A DNA stretch of 64,000 nt from Blastobasis lacticolella. Lineage: Eukaryota; Arthropoda; Insecta; Lepidoptera; Blastobasidae. The notes beneath the pieces are model-generated. The model saw only the letters and a program-made list of their open reading frames with translations. It was not told the origin of the DNA and made no database searches. Both the position numbers and the translations under genes were made by a program. The stretch is taken from assembly GCA_905147135.1 (NCBI GenBank), contig LR990061.1, positions 7,478,026-7,542,025 on the forward strand. The letters run 5' to 3'. Positions 23,094 to 34,056 of the stretch are shown here, one piece after another. Each line of letters begins with the position of its first letter. Within the stretch, counting starts at the first letter, position 1.

Positions 23094-23654
23094 TTGGGAT
23101 ATTTTGTCATAATGTGACGTCTACATTCTAATTCCTCCAAAGTAATCGAGACCTCGTACTGACAAACACGAACGAAGTCGCAATGTAAATAATTAAAATG
23201 TTTATTAACTGAATTGTCTGTTTGAATACCTGAGACACACTTGGCTGAGACTTCTATCTGAAGCTTCTATTTTATTGTACGTTTATTTCCACGGTTCTAA
23301 AAATAAGTAAACCTAATATTAATTTAATTAATTTGATGTTTCAACCTTGAAGACGGTTTTGTTTACATAAAATGATTTTCTTGGGATAGATAACACTGAA
23401 ATATATAATTGTGTTGCTGAATATAAACTTGGATAACAGAAAATATAGTTATCGTACCTAGTTATTGTAGTTAAACGAAAGGAATATCTTTCTTTGGGAA
23501 CCTTTACTTTATAATGAAGCCTCTCTTCGATCGATAAGCTTTATTAAAGCAAAATTCACATCAATCTCAGTTAAATAAGAACCAACAACATTTCGTTACG
23601 TGGAATAATATTATCTGGCCTACATAAAACGTGAGTTATTAACTACAGTATTGT
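23094..23654. other. No gene seen
   Basis: AT-rich, no repeat partner within the window. Confidence 0.4.
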
Positions 23655-23830
23655 TTTATGTGCCGACTGCAAAGGGTATAATGGCACCCTCCAGACTATC
23701 GAGGGAGGGAGACAGAGGAGACTCATGTTCGCCAGCTAGGCCGGCTGGTTATGCTAGAGTCGCAAAACGCATAGGCTACTAGCTAAACTCCGCCTTGGTA
23801 GTCAAATTGACCTATGCCCAGGAAGGCTTT
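23655..23830 (+). repeat. rpt-L copy 1
   Basis: GGCACCCTCCAGACTATCGA, GGGAGGGAG, CTCATG, CCGGCTGGTTATGC and ACTCGCC-like blocks match 43620-43790. Origin unresolved. Confidence 0.5.
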
Positions 23831-23937
23831 TTCAGTTTTATTAAAAGCGACACCCCATGGGGTACGCACAATCCGCAGTATTATAAAACAATAAGATATG
23901 AAAAGACTTTATAGGTCGATTTGTTTTATTATTATCA

Positions 23938-24250
23938 ATATGCTGGCATTTGACCTCAACTCACCTGATGGAAAGCGACAATGAGGTTGAAGATGTAGCA
24001 TGTGTGCCTAGAAGATACCTGTTCACTCTTGACTTAAAGATCCCAAGGTTATACTTATCGGGGAACAGTGACTCAGGCATAGAGTTCCAGTCCTTTGCAG
24101 ATTTACATTTGGACTGGCTGTATCACTGCGCCAAGTCATGGCGCAGCAATATTGTTGTACCTACGAAGTGCCGTAGGATGCAGCCGCGTAGTCGCGTAGA
24201 CTTTGACCAATATCACAGAGCAAACCTGCTACGATTTCCGTAGACCAGAA
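23938..24250 (+). repeat. rpt-M copy 1
   Basis: CATTTGACCTCAACTCACCT, GATGGAAAGCGACAATGAGG, AGATGTAGCATGTGTGCCTA, GAAGATACCTGTTCACTCTT. The first 130 bp recur at 37480-37700. A 97-codon frame (23950-24243) runs through it, but the second copy is broken, so coding is doubtful. Confidence 0.55.
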
Positions 24251-24814
24251 TATGGAGAGTAGCGTTTTATTAGCGTTGTTCGCTTTCACACTTCATACGT
24301 ACAAAATGTTAAAACAGATATTATTGGAGCCATCCACAATACCAAGAACTAACATCCGTATGCCTGAATACGTTCCGATACCTACAGATAACAGAATAGT
24401 ACTTTTAAAAAACCTAACGTAAATACAGTGACGAGAAACACTTCCTGTAAGCGATAAGAGAAAATGCCTGACGTAAACATCAAATAAATGCCAAATGGCG
24501 CCGCTATAGCGCAACATCCGCTAAATGTACAGATTTCTCTCTAAAACCCTTCCATGCCAAATTTATCCACAGGCGGATGCCTCGAAATTGATGTAGCATG
24601 TCAAATCTCGGAGCGGTAGCGTTTTTTGGCAGCCAAAGCGATTTTTTTCATCCGCTCCCTTCCCACCTCCTCCGTTACTGATACTCAAAAACCCATTGCT
24701 CATAAACAGGGATGTAACGAGTAATTTAGCGAATATAAATAATTTCCGTAGCATTCGAATAAGGATTTCTAAGTGCTAGAACTTACATATTTTCTACCAT
24801 AGTAATTAGATTGG
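24251..24814. other. No gene seen
   Basis: Unique sequence; a 74-codon minus frame at 24293-24517 has no motif. Confidence 0.4.
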
Positions 24815-25062
24815 CCGGCAGAGTAGAATAACACCCTTGCACTCGTGGGTGTCGTAAAAGGCGACTAATGCCATCGAGGCAAAAGATCTAGAGTCTCCGT
24901 AGCCTGCAAAATGGGCAGCAGCGTTTTCCATTGTTACATTTAGAACACTGCGATCTCCAACCCGGCTGCCAAGCGTGGAGATTATGGCAATAACCTCCCC
25001 TTTCGTGTGAGAGGCCCTACGTCCTGCAGTGGACTGTTATGGGATGTGATGATGATGAATTA
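24815..25062 (+). repeat. rpt-F copy
   Basis: GGCAGAGTAGAATAACACCC, GGTGTCGTAAAAGGCGACTA, AGTCTCCGTAGCCTGCAAAA, GCGATCTCCAACCCGGCTGC, TGGAGATTATGGCAATAACC, CCTGCAGTGGACTGTTATGG, then a GATGATGATGA tail. The trinucleotide tail suggests an RTE-dependent retroposon. Other copies: 37970, 39875 (plus); 42748, 46890 (minus). Confidence 0.75.
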
Positions 25063-26261
25063 AGGTTTTAATTAGAAAAGCATGCATTGTAACTTTCAGG
25101 GCGAATCTATTTATCGTTCGTCTTCTTATATTCTATTTGTGCCATGCCCGTCGCTGAAAATAGGAAATCAGAATCAACGGTGGACACTTTAATGGAAATT
25201 CGTTTTCAGTTCAATGAATGAAATGATAATAAAATATCTAAGGAATTATATTTAGACGCAACGAACTGGCCTTGCGTTAGGTGCACATCCTAATACTGTT
25301 GGGGAAGACGGTAGCCGCCCAAAGTCTTCCGCTGAAGACTCTGACACTGATTGAACAATAGAAATATTCATACTAAAATAGCGCACACTAATACTACACT
25401 TTCATCTCATATGTTATTAGGTTTATTACCATGGCTAGTATTGTTTTTACCTCGCACACACGAATAAAATTCCCATCCCTACTCATAAAATGTATGATTG
25501 ATGGTGAAACCTACGCTTTATCTCGGCAATGTAAGCCGTTAAAAAGTACGTGACACTTTTTGGCAAAATGTCTCTGGAACTACAGGTTTCGACGGTACCG
25601 AGGTTCAGCTACGTGCTTGAGAAGACATTTTTTATCGTAATATTTCAACGCGGCCACTGTTTTCGTTTTCAAGAGGGCGATTGTCTGGGACGTTATTCTT
25701 TGGCTAAATAAGGGACGGTTTTAAGATGTTTTTCTGAAGAAATGCGGTCGGAGAAAGGACTTTCGTGAATTAGTTTTTGTATGTAATATAGATCAGTGTG
25801 AAACACATAAGTATATACATATATGACGTCACGCATTTGCCCCGTAAGACACTTGCTATGGTCCTGACAGATCTATCTCGCTTCTTCGACATTGATTAAT
25901 ATGTTCATAAAAAATCTGTAATTTGATACTGGTAGTGAATGATAGATCCAATACACGCCACACGCCATTGACCAGTGTGATTTTTACAAGCTTGTTACGG
26001 TTTTTTGCCAAAACACGTCCATCTAAATGTAGATTTTTATTACGATAGTGATAGATAGGAACCTTTAGATGTAGAGTATCTATCACTAACGTTTTGTCAA
26101 TCACGTTAAAATGTTCCATAGACTTTTCTATGGCTTAGGCGTAAATATTTTTTCGTCCCAGACCCGTTTCTGCGGGTACTACCTTTCGGAATAAATTATG
26201 TATCATAAGCTACTGTGCTGCTAAATTCCATTAAATCAGTTCAGTTGTCTAGGTATAGCTT
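25063..26261. other. No recognised gene; one unassigned ORF
   Basis: A minus-strand frame of 87 codons (25856-26119) has an even composition and no repeat partner in the window, but no motif I recognise. A short hairpin, TAGTGATAGATA / TATCTATCACTA (26046-26057 and 26077-26088), lies inside it. The rest is unique AT-rich DNA. Confidence 0.3.
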
Positions 26262-26533
26262 CAGATCCATCGCTTCTTTGGTCGCCTACGGGGCCCCTTT
26301 CCTGATACCGGCAGATTCAGGCACCTATTTCCCACGTATCCCTGAGGCTTACGCAACACGTGACCAAACCAGCGCAGACGAGCCTCCTCGATCTTGACTG
26401 CGATATCCCTCACGCCAAGACTGCCACGGATGTACTCATTACGTACTCGATCGAGTCGCGTAACTCCGCACATCCACCGCAGCATTTTCATTTCGTTGGC
26501 GTGGAGTTCGCGAACGTGTTTCGTCAGCTTTTG
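26262..26533 (-). pseudogene. LINE-4/RTE-like C-terminal segment
   Basis: Minus strand open frame with MKMLRWMCGVTRLDRVRNEY, RDIAVKIEEARLRWFGHVLR and GPRRRPKKRWI in order, the usual end region of RTE-type ORF2 downstream of the RT domain. The N-terminal side is cut by the foldback MITE beginning at 26538; the C-terminus is lost near 26262. It remains open for about 90 codons, so decay is moderate. Confidence 0.8.
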
Positions 26534-26537
26534 TATA

Positions 26538-26940
26538 TGTCGCAGCCAAATGGTTAAATTAGCCGTTTCATTAAACGGCTACCTTTCTAAGCAGTAATTT
26601 AATTGAAAATTTGCCAATTTCATGAACTTTGTAAGTAACGTCTAATGAACGATATTTACCCTACTTTACGGAGCTCTTCCATGCATTGTCACAACATTAA
26701 ATTAACTTAACCGAATTAAAACCTAAAGTTAACTATTATTATTGTTTGAGGTTATTGTGGTAAGGTCATCGTTGTAACAATGTATGAAGGAGCTCCGTAA
26801 GCTCGGGAAAATACTTTATTAATAATAATTCTTTCAACATTACGTTTAAATCTCATGCAATTGGCTAATTTTTAATTAAATAATTGCTCAAGAAACTAGT
26901 CGTTCAATTAACCGGCTAATTTAACCATCCGGCTGCGACA
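26538..26940. mobile_element. Foldback MITE, copy 2 (403 bp)
   Basis: Same termini as copy 1 (TGTCGCAGCCAAATGG / mirrored with one change), the same ACGGAGCTCTTCCATGCATT block near the arm ends and a diverged loop. Flanked by TATA (26534-26537 and 26941-26944), a 4-bp candidate duplication. It is inserted into the LINE-4 fragment at 26262. Confidence 0.85.
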
Positions 26941-26944
26941 TATA

Positions 26945-27415
26945 TAAGCCTTTTGAGCTTTAAAGGTACAAATTAACTACATATATGTATCATAATATTA
27001 ACAAATAACATCAAGAACTGAGAAATAATAACATCCATACGTTCATCATTACAAACTTGCGGATTTATAAAATTCTAGTATTGTGTGACCATTTGGTCAC
27101 ACGGTACTTTCTAAATAAACAATTAAATAAACATACCCAACAAATATCAACTTTAAATTAAACTACCAGGACACTAGGACAACACGGGTAGATTTCACTA
27201 GCAAGGTGCTAGGCTGAAGGGTCTGACCAAGAGTTATGGCTCCAGACACATGTCAGACCCTCTTTGGAAATAATAACAGAACAAGACTGCCGACTCGGGG
27301 GATCATTGCGCGGGGGACACGGGCCCGTCACGCCACATTTGTTTTACGCCTGTTTAAACGGGTTGGATATCTATTTTTTTATGTTTTTGGGTTATCGTTT
27401 TTGTGATACACAGCG
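26945..27415. other. No gene seen
   Basis: AT-rich unique DNA; an rpt-C scrap follows at 27420-27490. Confidence 0.4.
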
Positions 27416-27419
27416 ACAA

Positions 27420-27715
27420 TAGAGACTACGTGATGGTAAGCGGTAACTATCGCGGTAACATCTGTGATTCGTGTGTTTAGGTTGCACTTTCTTTAATTAC
27501 ACCACTTACTTGTCTTTTTGTTGAACGGGCTTACTCTCAGCTTATTTCCTTATCTTGCACTTCTGTCGACAGTTAACTACCCAAAAAGGTTGCCTGGAAG
27601 AAATCGCTTTAAGCGATAAGGCCGCCTGTGGCTTCTCCTGCTGTTAATTTTAAGTACCCATTGTATACTTTTGATTGTGCAATAAAGCGTTATTCATTCA
27701 TTCATTCATTATTTT
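27420..27715 (+). mobile_element. rpt-C scrap and LINE 3' tail
   Basis: 27420-27490 is an rpt-C scrap (GTGATGGTAAGCGGTAACTA). 27570-27715 is a LINE 3' end: AGGTTGCCTGGAAGAAATCG, GATTGTGCAATAAAGCG, then TTCATTCATTCATT. It is colinear with 10935-11066 but has a different tail unit. Confidence 0.65.
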
Positions 27716-28072
27716 TTTTGTGAGAATTTAGAGTTTATAGACATATTTCGAATATGGGGGCAAATTAGAATATTTAATAAAGTGTCCGTCCCCATTTGTC
27801 GCCGTGTGAATATCTCAAATATATAGAATTTTTTTCAAGTTTGTTGAAAATGACAGCCAACTTAACCAACTACGTAAGAAGTCCGTGACACTTAAAATGC
27901 GATCACTGTGTGTGTTTGGTAAATTTGGCTATATTTTAGGCACAGGAAAACGACCAGCGTTATTAAAACTATTATAGTTTAATATGAGATATTTGTAGAA
28001 ATACTTTTATAAACAAACTCATGTTCTGCAGTTCGAATATAGCGCTTACACCTATAGTTATATGTTATTGAC

Positions 28073-28330
28073 GACCTGAGTGGTTCAGTGGGCGACATGC
28101 AAGTCAGCCACGCAAGAGGTCCCGGATTTGATTCCCAGCTGGGCAAAAATTTAAATGATGAATTTTAATTTCTGTTACGGGTCTGGGTGTTCTATGTATA
28201 ATAAGTATGTATTTAAAAAATATATAAGTAGTATATCAGTCAGCTAGCACAAGCTTTGCTTAGTTTGGGGCTAGATGGCGCTGTGTGAATTTGTCCACGA
28301 ATATTTATTATTTATTTATTTTATTGTAAA
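28073..28330 (+). mobile_element. SINE-B, near full length
   Basis: GACGACCTGAGTGGTTCAGT, CAAGAGGTCCCGGATTTGAT (degenerate B-box), TCTGTTACGGGTCTGGGTGT, AGCTTTGCTTAGTTTGGGGC, TAGATGGCGCTGTGTGAATT, then TTATTTATTTATT. The decayed B-box contrasts with the better copy at 62296. Confidence 0.92.
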
Positions 28331-28997
28331 TTTTAAGAGTAGCGCGGGAAAATCGTACATTCTACCTTGCAGAAGGTCAGGTATGGGCGATTTTTGGATA
28401 TGTCATAGCGGTTCTCTGGCGGCCTTAGCAATGTCCATAAAACGTTTTACGACGTCGCCGCCACAACCTCTTTTTTTTAGGTTAGGAATTTCAAAAACAA
28501 AAAGGTAAGGGAGCAGTTATAGAGAACGATAGAAGCTTTTATTCGGCAGAACAACGCTTTTCTCTACGACGCACCATTTTGGAGTGAGTGACCTAAAAAA
28601 CGTTGTAGTTTTCAACATTTTATGAGACTTTGCTGAGAACGCAGTAGCACCGACGTCGAAAACTTAGATTTTTTCATGAAGGTTTCTAACTACCTATATA
28701 ACTTATCCAATAAATGCCCATAGCTGAACTTTTGTAAGTAAGGTGGGCATCCTTTTTAAAAAAAAATTCATTGGGCTATATAATCATTCCCGTTCCCTAT
28801 AGTATATATAAAGACTACATAAGTATAGCTCAAAATAAAAACTATAAACAAAGTTTGCATTTTGTGCTATCGCCGTTGAAACATGAAAACAATCGTGATA
28901 CAATAAAGGTACTTTAAAGTTTAAAGTTTAAACGATCAGACAGCCCTACGAAGGACCAGCCTACATACAACTCAGTAACTTATGTGTTAAGTCACAG
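28331..28997. other. No gene seen
   Basis: Unique sequence; includes TTTAAAGTTTAAAGTTTAAA (28912-28931), a short tandem run. Confidence 0.4.
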
Positions 28998-29231
28998 TTG
29001 GCTTAATTCAGCCGCCTAAATTCAGAAGCAAAAAGTGTGAGCGCAAACCAAAGTGGAATGTCTCGCTTATAAAATAAAGTCAATTTTTGTATTACGCCTT
29101 TTAAAAAGCGAAGCGACGCGCAACTTAATATTAGTTATTCAAAAATTTACCTTATTCTATGAGCAATACATTCCACTTTGACAATGCACTCACGCTTTTG
29201 TTTCTGATTTTAGTCGACTGAATTTAGCCAA
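28998..29231. mobile_element. TIR MITE (family K), 234 bp
   Basis: Terminal inverted repeats of about 64 bp, with some mismatches, start TTGGCTTAATTCAG (28998) and mirror TTGGCTAAATTCAG (ending 29231). Both contain CAAAGTGGAATGT at the inner end. A left half-copy is at 43490-43595. No clear target duplication and no coding. Confidence 0.75.
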
Positions 29232-29688
29232 ATGTTAGAGACGCATTACACTGGCGCAGTCCAGTCCTACCAAAAAGATTGGAAAGCAATCTTCATGGCT
29301 GTCAATTTTTTTTGCTCTATTATGTTCTACTGTAACTCATACCTACGGCCTTACTATTTAAACCCCCAACTTACACTTCGGGACAAACAAAACGCCAACC
29401 AATTCCGTTTATCGCACTGTAATCCTACGGCACTCGCAAATCCCATTATTAATTGTGCGATCCAATTCATAATGAAAATCTGAAATTTTCACCAATTAAT
29501 TTGTTTTATTGGCACATGAATGCTAAGGGCTATTTGCATAGTCAAATTGTTTTACGGAACTGATCTCGGGCACTTTAATTGAATATCGGAAACAAACCGA
29601 GTTCTCTAAACAACGTAATTGTCGAATATTTCAACGGTTAAGATTGTATTGAAATGGTTGGGCAGACATTAGTAAAAGTTAAGTTAAA
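29232..29688. other. No gene seen
   Basis: An 83-codon plus frame (29232-29483) begins at the MITE edge and shows no motif. Confidence 0.35.
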
Positions 29689-29890
29689 TCTGTCGAGACT
29701 GACTTGTCTTATTTCGTTATGGAAATTATGTATTTAAATGGATAATTGCAGCAGTATTAGATGAAATTGACATTCTTTGTATTTTTTATATAATTCAACA
29801 CATCTATTCACCAGTATTGATATTTGATACGGCAAGTCGTAATTTTGGGTATTGTTTTTTCACCGAATAAGACAAGTCAGTCTGGACAGA
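29689..29890. mobile_element. Short TIR MITE, 202 bp
   Basis: 25-bp TIRs with one mismatch (29689-29713 and 29866-29890), core GACTGACTTGTCTTATT. The right half recurs at 50747-50818, including CAATACCCAAAATCACGACT. Superfamily uncertain; no convincing target duplication. Confidence 0.7.
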
Positions 29891-29933
29891 TCATAGGTAC
29901 TACGGTGGGTAGTAGGGTAGTTATTGAGAGTTT

Positions 29934-30635
29934 AGTTGTAGTGTTCTAGCACGCGAGAGCGTGGGATGCGCCTTCAAGATGCGTGGGATTCAAGATTTGG
30001 CAGATGATAGGTAATTAGAGTAGAGCGACTGCCATATGACCTCCGTGACCCTGTTAAGGGGGAACGTTTTGCATATAAATTTTATGGCACTTTATTTTTC
30101 TATTATTTCAAGAGTTTGACGTTTTTAATGTATGTTTCTGCAATTGGCCGTTAGTAAATGTATCCAAATGAGCGTCAAATGAATTAAATTTAATAATACA
30201 AAACAAAGCAATGAAAAAGAAAAATTATAAAATAGCAAAACAATGCCATCTTACGGCGAATTGTGCCTTTTTCGATTTAACTGCTTCATTTTATATCATT
30301 TAGCTATAGAAAACCTTTTGCCGCACATTTGAATACATTTACTAAAAGTTAAAACCACAATTCATACTAAATACTTAAACGAATGAATGAATGTAAAATA
30401 ATTTAGTACAGATATCGAACCCCTTTAACAGGTGTACCTGACCAGATTGGATTAGTCTGCCTGAGTGGGCGGGTGTCATCACGATATTTTCCCTCACCGT
30501 AAGCGCATCGGTTAATGTTCAACTAATACATAACTTAGAAAAAATTGTCCTAGGTAGGTACATGACGGCACTGGGGTTAGTACCCGGTACCTCGGGTACG
30601 TGTCAGACCACTTAACCAATAGGCTACAAATGCTC
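29934..30635 (-). mobile_element. SINE-A split by a TTAA-flanked insert
   Basis: The SINE tail and body (29934-30057) and body and head (30425-30635) are collinear halves of one minus-strand copy. Removing 30058-30424 and one TTAA restores the body sequence CCCTGTTAACAGG and CCTGACCAG, as in other copies. The head is worn. Confidence 0.85.
30058..30424. mobile_element. TTAA-flanked insert (367 bp), piggyBac-like MITE candidate
   Basis: TTAA at 30054-30057 and at 30425-30428 flank the insert. The ends begin GGGGGAACG and, mirrored, AGGGGTTCG, so only the GGGG and CG positions pair. The TTAA duplication is the hallmark of the piggyBac superfamily. No ORF of note, so it would be non-autonomous. 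TIR quality is poor. Confidence 0.6.
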
Positions 30636-30639
30636 CTTT

Positions 30640-31574
30640 AGCGGTTACGCATGGTTTCCGGCCTGAATCTGAGATTCACAGATCGTGCTAGGAAGTTGTT
30701 ATAAATTCTAAACAGGTAACGGGTTTTACGGGCATCTAAACCTCAGCACCGATTTAGACGTGGTAAAAATAACAATTTTGTATTCTTCATGTTATCCGAG
30801 AAAAGGACAGAGGAGGTGTCCAGCGCACCAATGGAACCCAGCGTTGCCCCGAAGCCGCCACCACGGATCCCAGTGATTACGATTCTGTCAGGATCACAAA
30901 AAGGAAAAACAAGTTTTTAAGATTATTAAAAGCAACATATAGGCTTATTTACATTGTGTATACCTAATAAATAGATTTATTTAAATAACATGAGACTTAA
31001 ATGGCAAGAAATAGCATAAAATATTTACAATTAAAATAAAAGTATACACTAATACATATAAAATAGACTAAACTAAAACCTTATAAGTTATAAATATTTT
31101 ATTATCTAACCTAAATAATTTATTGTGTATACCTTGTAATTTACAATCCCCGATATAAACAGTTCATTATTATAATAATTACTATTAAAGGTAAAAAAAA
31201 GTAGTTTGTAAGTTTTATATGGTGGGGTAAATTTATATTTAAATCTGTTCAATACTTTCGGATTATCTCTGTAAGTACTGAACAGATTTTGAAAAATTTT
31301 CTATAGTAGGATGCTAAATTATTCTTGAAAACTATTGGGTACTTTGATCCCGAGAAAGTAACAAGATCCCGCCGGATACTTGAATGTTCGCAGAGATCCG
31401 AGCTGCGTACTGGTGAAAATTGCGGAGACGGCTAGTCAAATATTGAAATTTTGATTTTAACAGTAAAAATCATAAATAGTAGAAATTAACACAAAACAAT
31501 TAAAAAAACTACAATTGAACGTTATAAACCAGCAGTCTATAATCTACGGACGGCTAAAATTCGATTTCGAATTG
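30640..31574. other. No gene seen
   Basis: 30785-30905 is less AT-rich (CCCAGCGTTGCCCCGAAGCC) and may be a LINE scrap. 30905-31200 is very AT-rich; the rest shows nothing. Confidence 0.35.
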
Positions 31575-31576
31575 AA

Positions 31577-31825
31577 CGACCTGATTGGTTCAGTTGGCTA
31601 ACATCTTCTCTACCACGCCGACCACGCTGAAATCCCGGATTCGAATCCCGGCCGGGCAGAAATTGATATAATGAATTTTAATTACTGTTACGGGTCTAGG
31701 TGTTATATGTGTATGTATTTAAAAAATATATAGGTAGTTTATCAGTTAACACAACTGTTAACAAATAACACAAGCATTGCTTACTTTGGGGCATTACAAT
31801 TGTTCACGCATATTGATTTATTATT
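31577..31825 (+). mobile_element. SINE-B copy
   Basis: ACGACCTGATTGGTTCAGTT, GGATTCGAATCCCGGCCGGG (good B-box), TACTGTTACGGGTCTAGGTG, CATTGCTTACTTTGGGGC. The CTAGATGGCGC block is lost and a short duplication around GTTAACA is present. Confidence 0.9.
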
Positions 31826-31830
31826 TAGTA

Positions 31831-32619
31831 AATCAGGTTCGACGATCGCCTACTGTCATAGAATAGCTTAAAGTGTAATGTGTAATCTGCCAGCCCTCAC
31901 CAAATACCACCACCAAAGTAAAGTTATAAATAAAATGATGTAATTCCATTATACCGGCGCTGGCTACCGAAACTTTTCTCGTAAACCTAAAAACTAACAA
32001 ATGATTTCTGCGAAACTCCCTCGCAGCTTTTACAAAGTAACAACGTTATTCTGTCTGAGCGAAATTAATTCGAATAAATCGTGCGCCTAAATAAATCTGA
32101 AATGTAATATGTATGAAAAGTAATAACTGCGTTTGAACCACAACATACCATGAATAAACGATCAACATAAGAATAAGAATAAGAAATATTTATTTACACA
32201 AACAGAAACATGTGCGCCAAATATCAAAATCCAAAACAGGGAATCTCTTTCCCTTTTAGGTGCCCCCTTACTTACTGAATCGATTTCTCCTTTAGTTGTT
32301 TCCCTAACGAACTAGTTCAACAGCTTTCAAGACCACCTATTAAAGATTCATCCACATATCACCATCACCATAATCCGTTTTTGTTTATTCGCCCCGAACG
32401 CTATATACATTCTACGCTATAGTCCCTTGTGGACATATCCCCATCTTCTTTCATCACTCGACACCGCCATACAAACCACGCTGTCATCCATACTAAATTG
32501 CCGTTTTTATTTTTGTTCATGGACCCAGGCCTCACTGCCCATCTGATTCGGAGGCCTGGGAATCCGCAAATTTTCAGATTTATCTCTACCTGCCATCCTG
32601 TCCTCCGTACATGGCACGC
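31831..32619. other. No gene recognised
   Basis: 32160-32250 has AAGAATAAGAATAAG followed by ATATTTATTTACACAAACAG, a minus LINE tail. A 76-codon minus frame (32401-32631) has six Cys or Trp-rich positions but no family I recognise. Confidence 0.35.
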
Positions 32620-33595
32620 GCACCTAGACAATGAAAATAATCACTCCGTCCTTGTGCGGCGTCGAGGTGTCGTGCCTGTCGGAGGCCAGGAATGCTTGGT
32701 CTATCATGTGTCTTAACGCCAATTTTCCCGCCAACACCAACTCCCAAAGGCTTTGGGATAAGCTCGAAGGAATGGCTTTTTCTAAACTTTTAGAAAGCAC
32801 AGGTAATTCTGCAGATCGAGCTCGTCTTCTTGCCGTTTCACAAAAGGAGGCGGGATATTTGGTTACATGCCATTCCTTCACCCAATACATGTACTCTTCT
32901 TACGGGAGCTACACTTTCTCTTTCAGTGTGCCTGCGCCTTGGTATGACAATTAACGAACTACATCGCTGCCATTGCGGAAGCATTGAGATACCCTTGGGC
33001 ACCATGGCCTGTCGTGCCCGCGTAGTGCCGGCCGCTTGCGGTAGCTTTGCCACCATCAACGTACCAGCTGTATTAGAACCAAATGGGCTAGCTCGGGATG
33101 ATGGCAAGAGGCGCGACGGCATTTCGACGGCGACGGTCGTTGTTTGGTCACAAGGGCGGCCCCTGGTGTGGGATGCGACCTGTGTAGACACCTTGGCTCC
33201 ATCCCACATAAGGGCTACCTCGGCTAATGCTGGCGCAGATGCATCAACCCTCCCTCTCCTCAAACCCTTGGTCAGGGTATTTATTAGCGCATATTATATA
33301 TTGCGGGCCCTAGTGCTAAAAAGATTTTTCAAGAGGTATCTTCCCGGTTAATAGAGGCAACCGGAGATCGTCGTGCTGACGCGTACCTTGGACAACGTAT
33401 TAGTTTGGCCATTCAACGAGGTAACGCCGCCAGCATTCTGGGAACGCTTCCGCTTGGCAGCGATCTAGAATCAGTTTATTATATGTAATTTATTTTTTGT
33501 GTAAAATTTTTATTTCGTTTGGTAGTTTTAAGTTTGTGCATATTGTAATGTAACTATGTATATAATAATAATAATAAATGAATTAAATTGACATG
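32620..33595 (+). mobile_element. LINE-5: remnant with RLE-like C-terminal region
   Basis: Holds the pseudogene at 32631-33488 plus a 3' UTR of about 105 bp ending in ATAATAATAATA. Everything upstream of the C-terminal third is missing. Clade not assigned. Confidence 0.65.
32631..33488 (+). pseudogene. LINE-5 ORF C-terminus, frameshifted
   Basis: Three collinear blocks in shifting frames. First, QRLWDKLEGMAF ... ADRARLLAVSQ (about 32740-32850). Second, TLSLSVCLRLGM, CHCG, NVPAVLEPNGLARDDGKRRD, then GRPLVWDATCVDTLAPSH (about 32905-33230). Third, RLIEATGDRRADAYLGQRIS and LAIQRGNAASILGTLP (about 33330-33456), ending in a stop at 33486-33488. I recall this CHCG, GKRPDG, VWDATCVDTLAPSH, IQRGNAAS string from retroelement proteins in many invertebrates. 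GKRPDG with WDxT looks like a PD-(D/E)XK (restriction-like) nuclease core; here the P is R. At least one frameshift near 32865 and a deletion near 33290. Confidence 0.7.
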
Positions 33596-33617
33596 TGCGA
33601 AGTAATTTAAATAATTA

Positions 33618-33830
33618 CATCATCATAACAACCGAAAGAGGTCCACTGCTGGGCATGGGCCTCCCCCAGAGAACTCCACAAAGGCCAGTCCTGTGCCTTC
33701 CGCATCCAGCTAGTACCTGGGATATTTACCAGGTTGTCGGTCCACCTTGTGGCAGGCCTGCCCTACCCACGCTGCCTCTTCCGGGACGTGGTCGCCACCC
33801 GATAACTTTACAGCCCCATCGGCACCACAA
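33618..33830 (-). pseudogene. LINE-2 (RTE-like) C-terminus and tail
   Basis: Minus strand: a GRGSVGRA-like start, GPTTW, then AQDWPLWSSLGEAHAQQWTS-like residues and an ATG-repeat tail. It aligns with 886-1125 and 7311-7510. Confidence 0.65.
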
Positions 33831-33866
33831 GAACCATTCAAAATATCAATAGTATGTACAAAATAA

Positions 33867-34045
33867 TCCTACAAAATTATAAGTAGGAAAGTTTGTAAGG
33901 ATAAATGTTTGTAATTTTTCGCGGAAAAGCGATTGAACGCATTTTAACAAAATTTTACAGAATTTAGCTTGTATCCCAGAATAAACACTTATTTAATCTA
34001 TATTTTTCCCGAATTTCCCGTGGGAATTTTACACGGACGAAGTAA
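33867..34045 (+). mobile_element. Helitron (Lep1-like), 3' end missing
   Basis: Starts TCCTACAAAATTATAAGTAG with GAAAGTTTGTAAGGATAAAT. The interior has CGATTGAACGCATTTTAACA and CCGTGGGAATTTTACACGGA. The CTAGT end is not found; the large foldback begins 11 bp further on. Confidence 0.6.
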
Positions 34046-34056
34046 CTTTGTACGTT

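Noticed and set aside
23950..24243. 97-codon plus-strand ORF as a gene
   Set aside because: It is inside rpt-M, whose second copy at 37480 is interrupted and non-coding.
32838..33263. 141-codon minus ORF
   Set aside because: Antisense shadow of the LINE-5 coding remnant.
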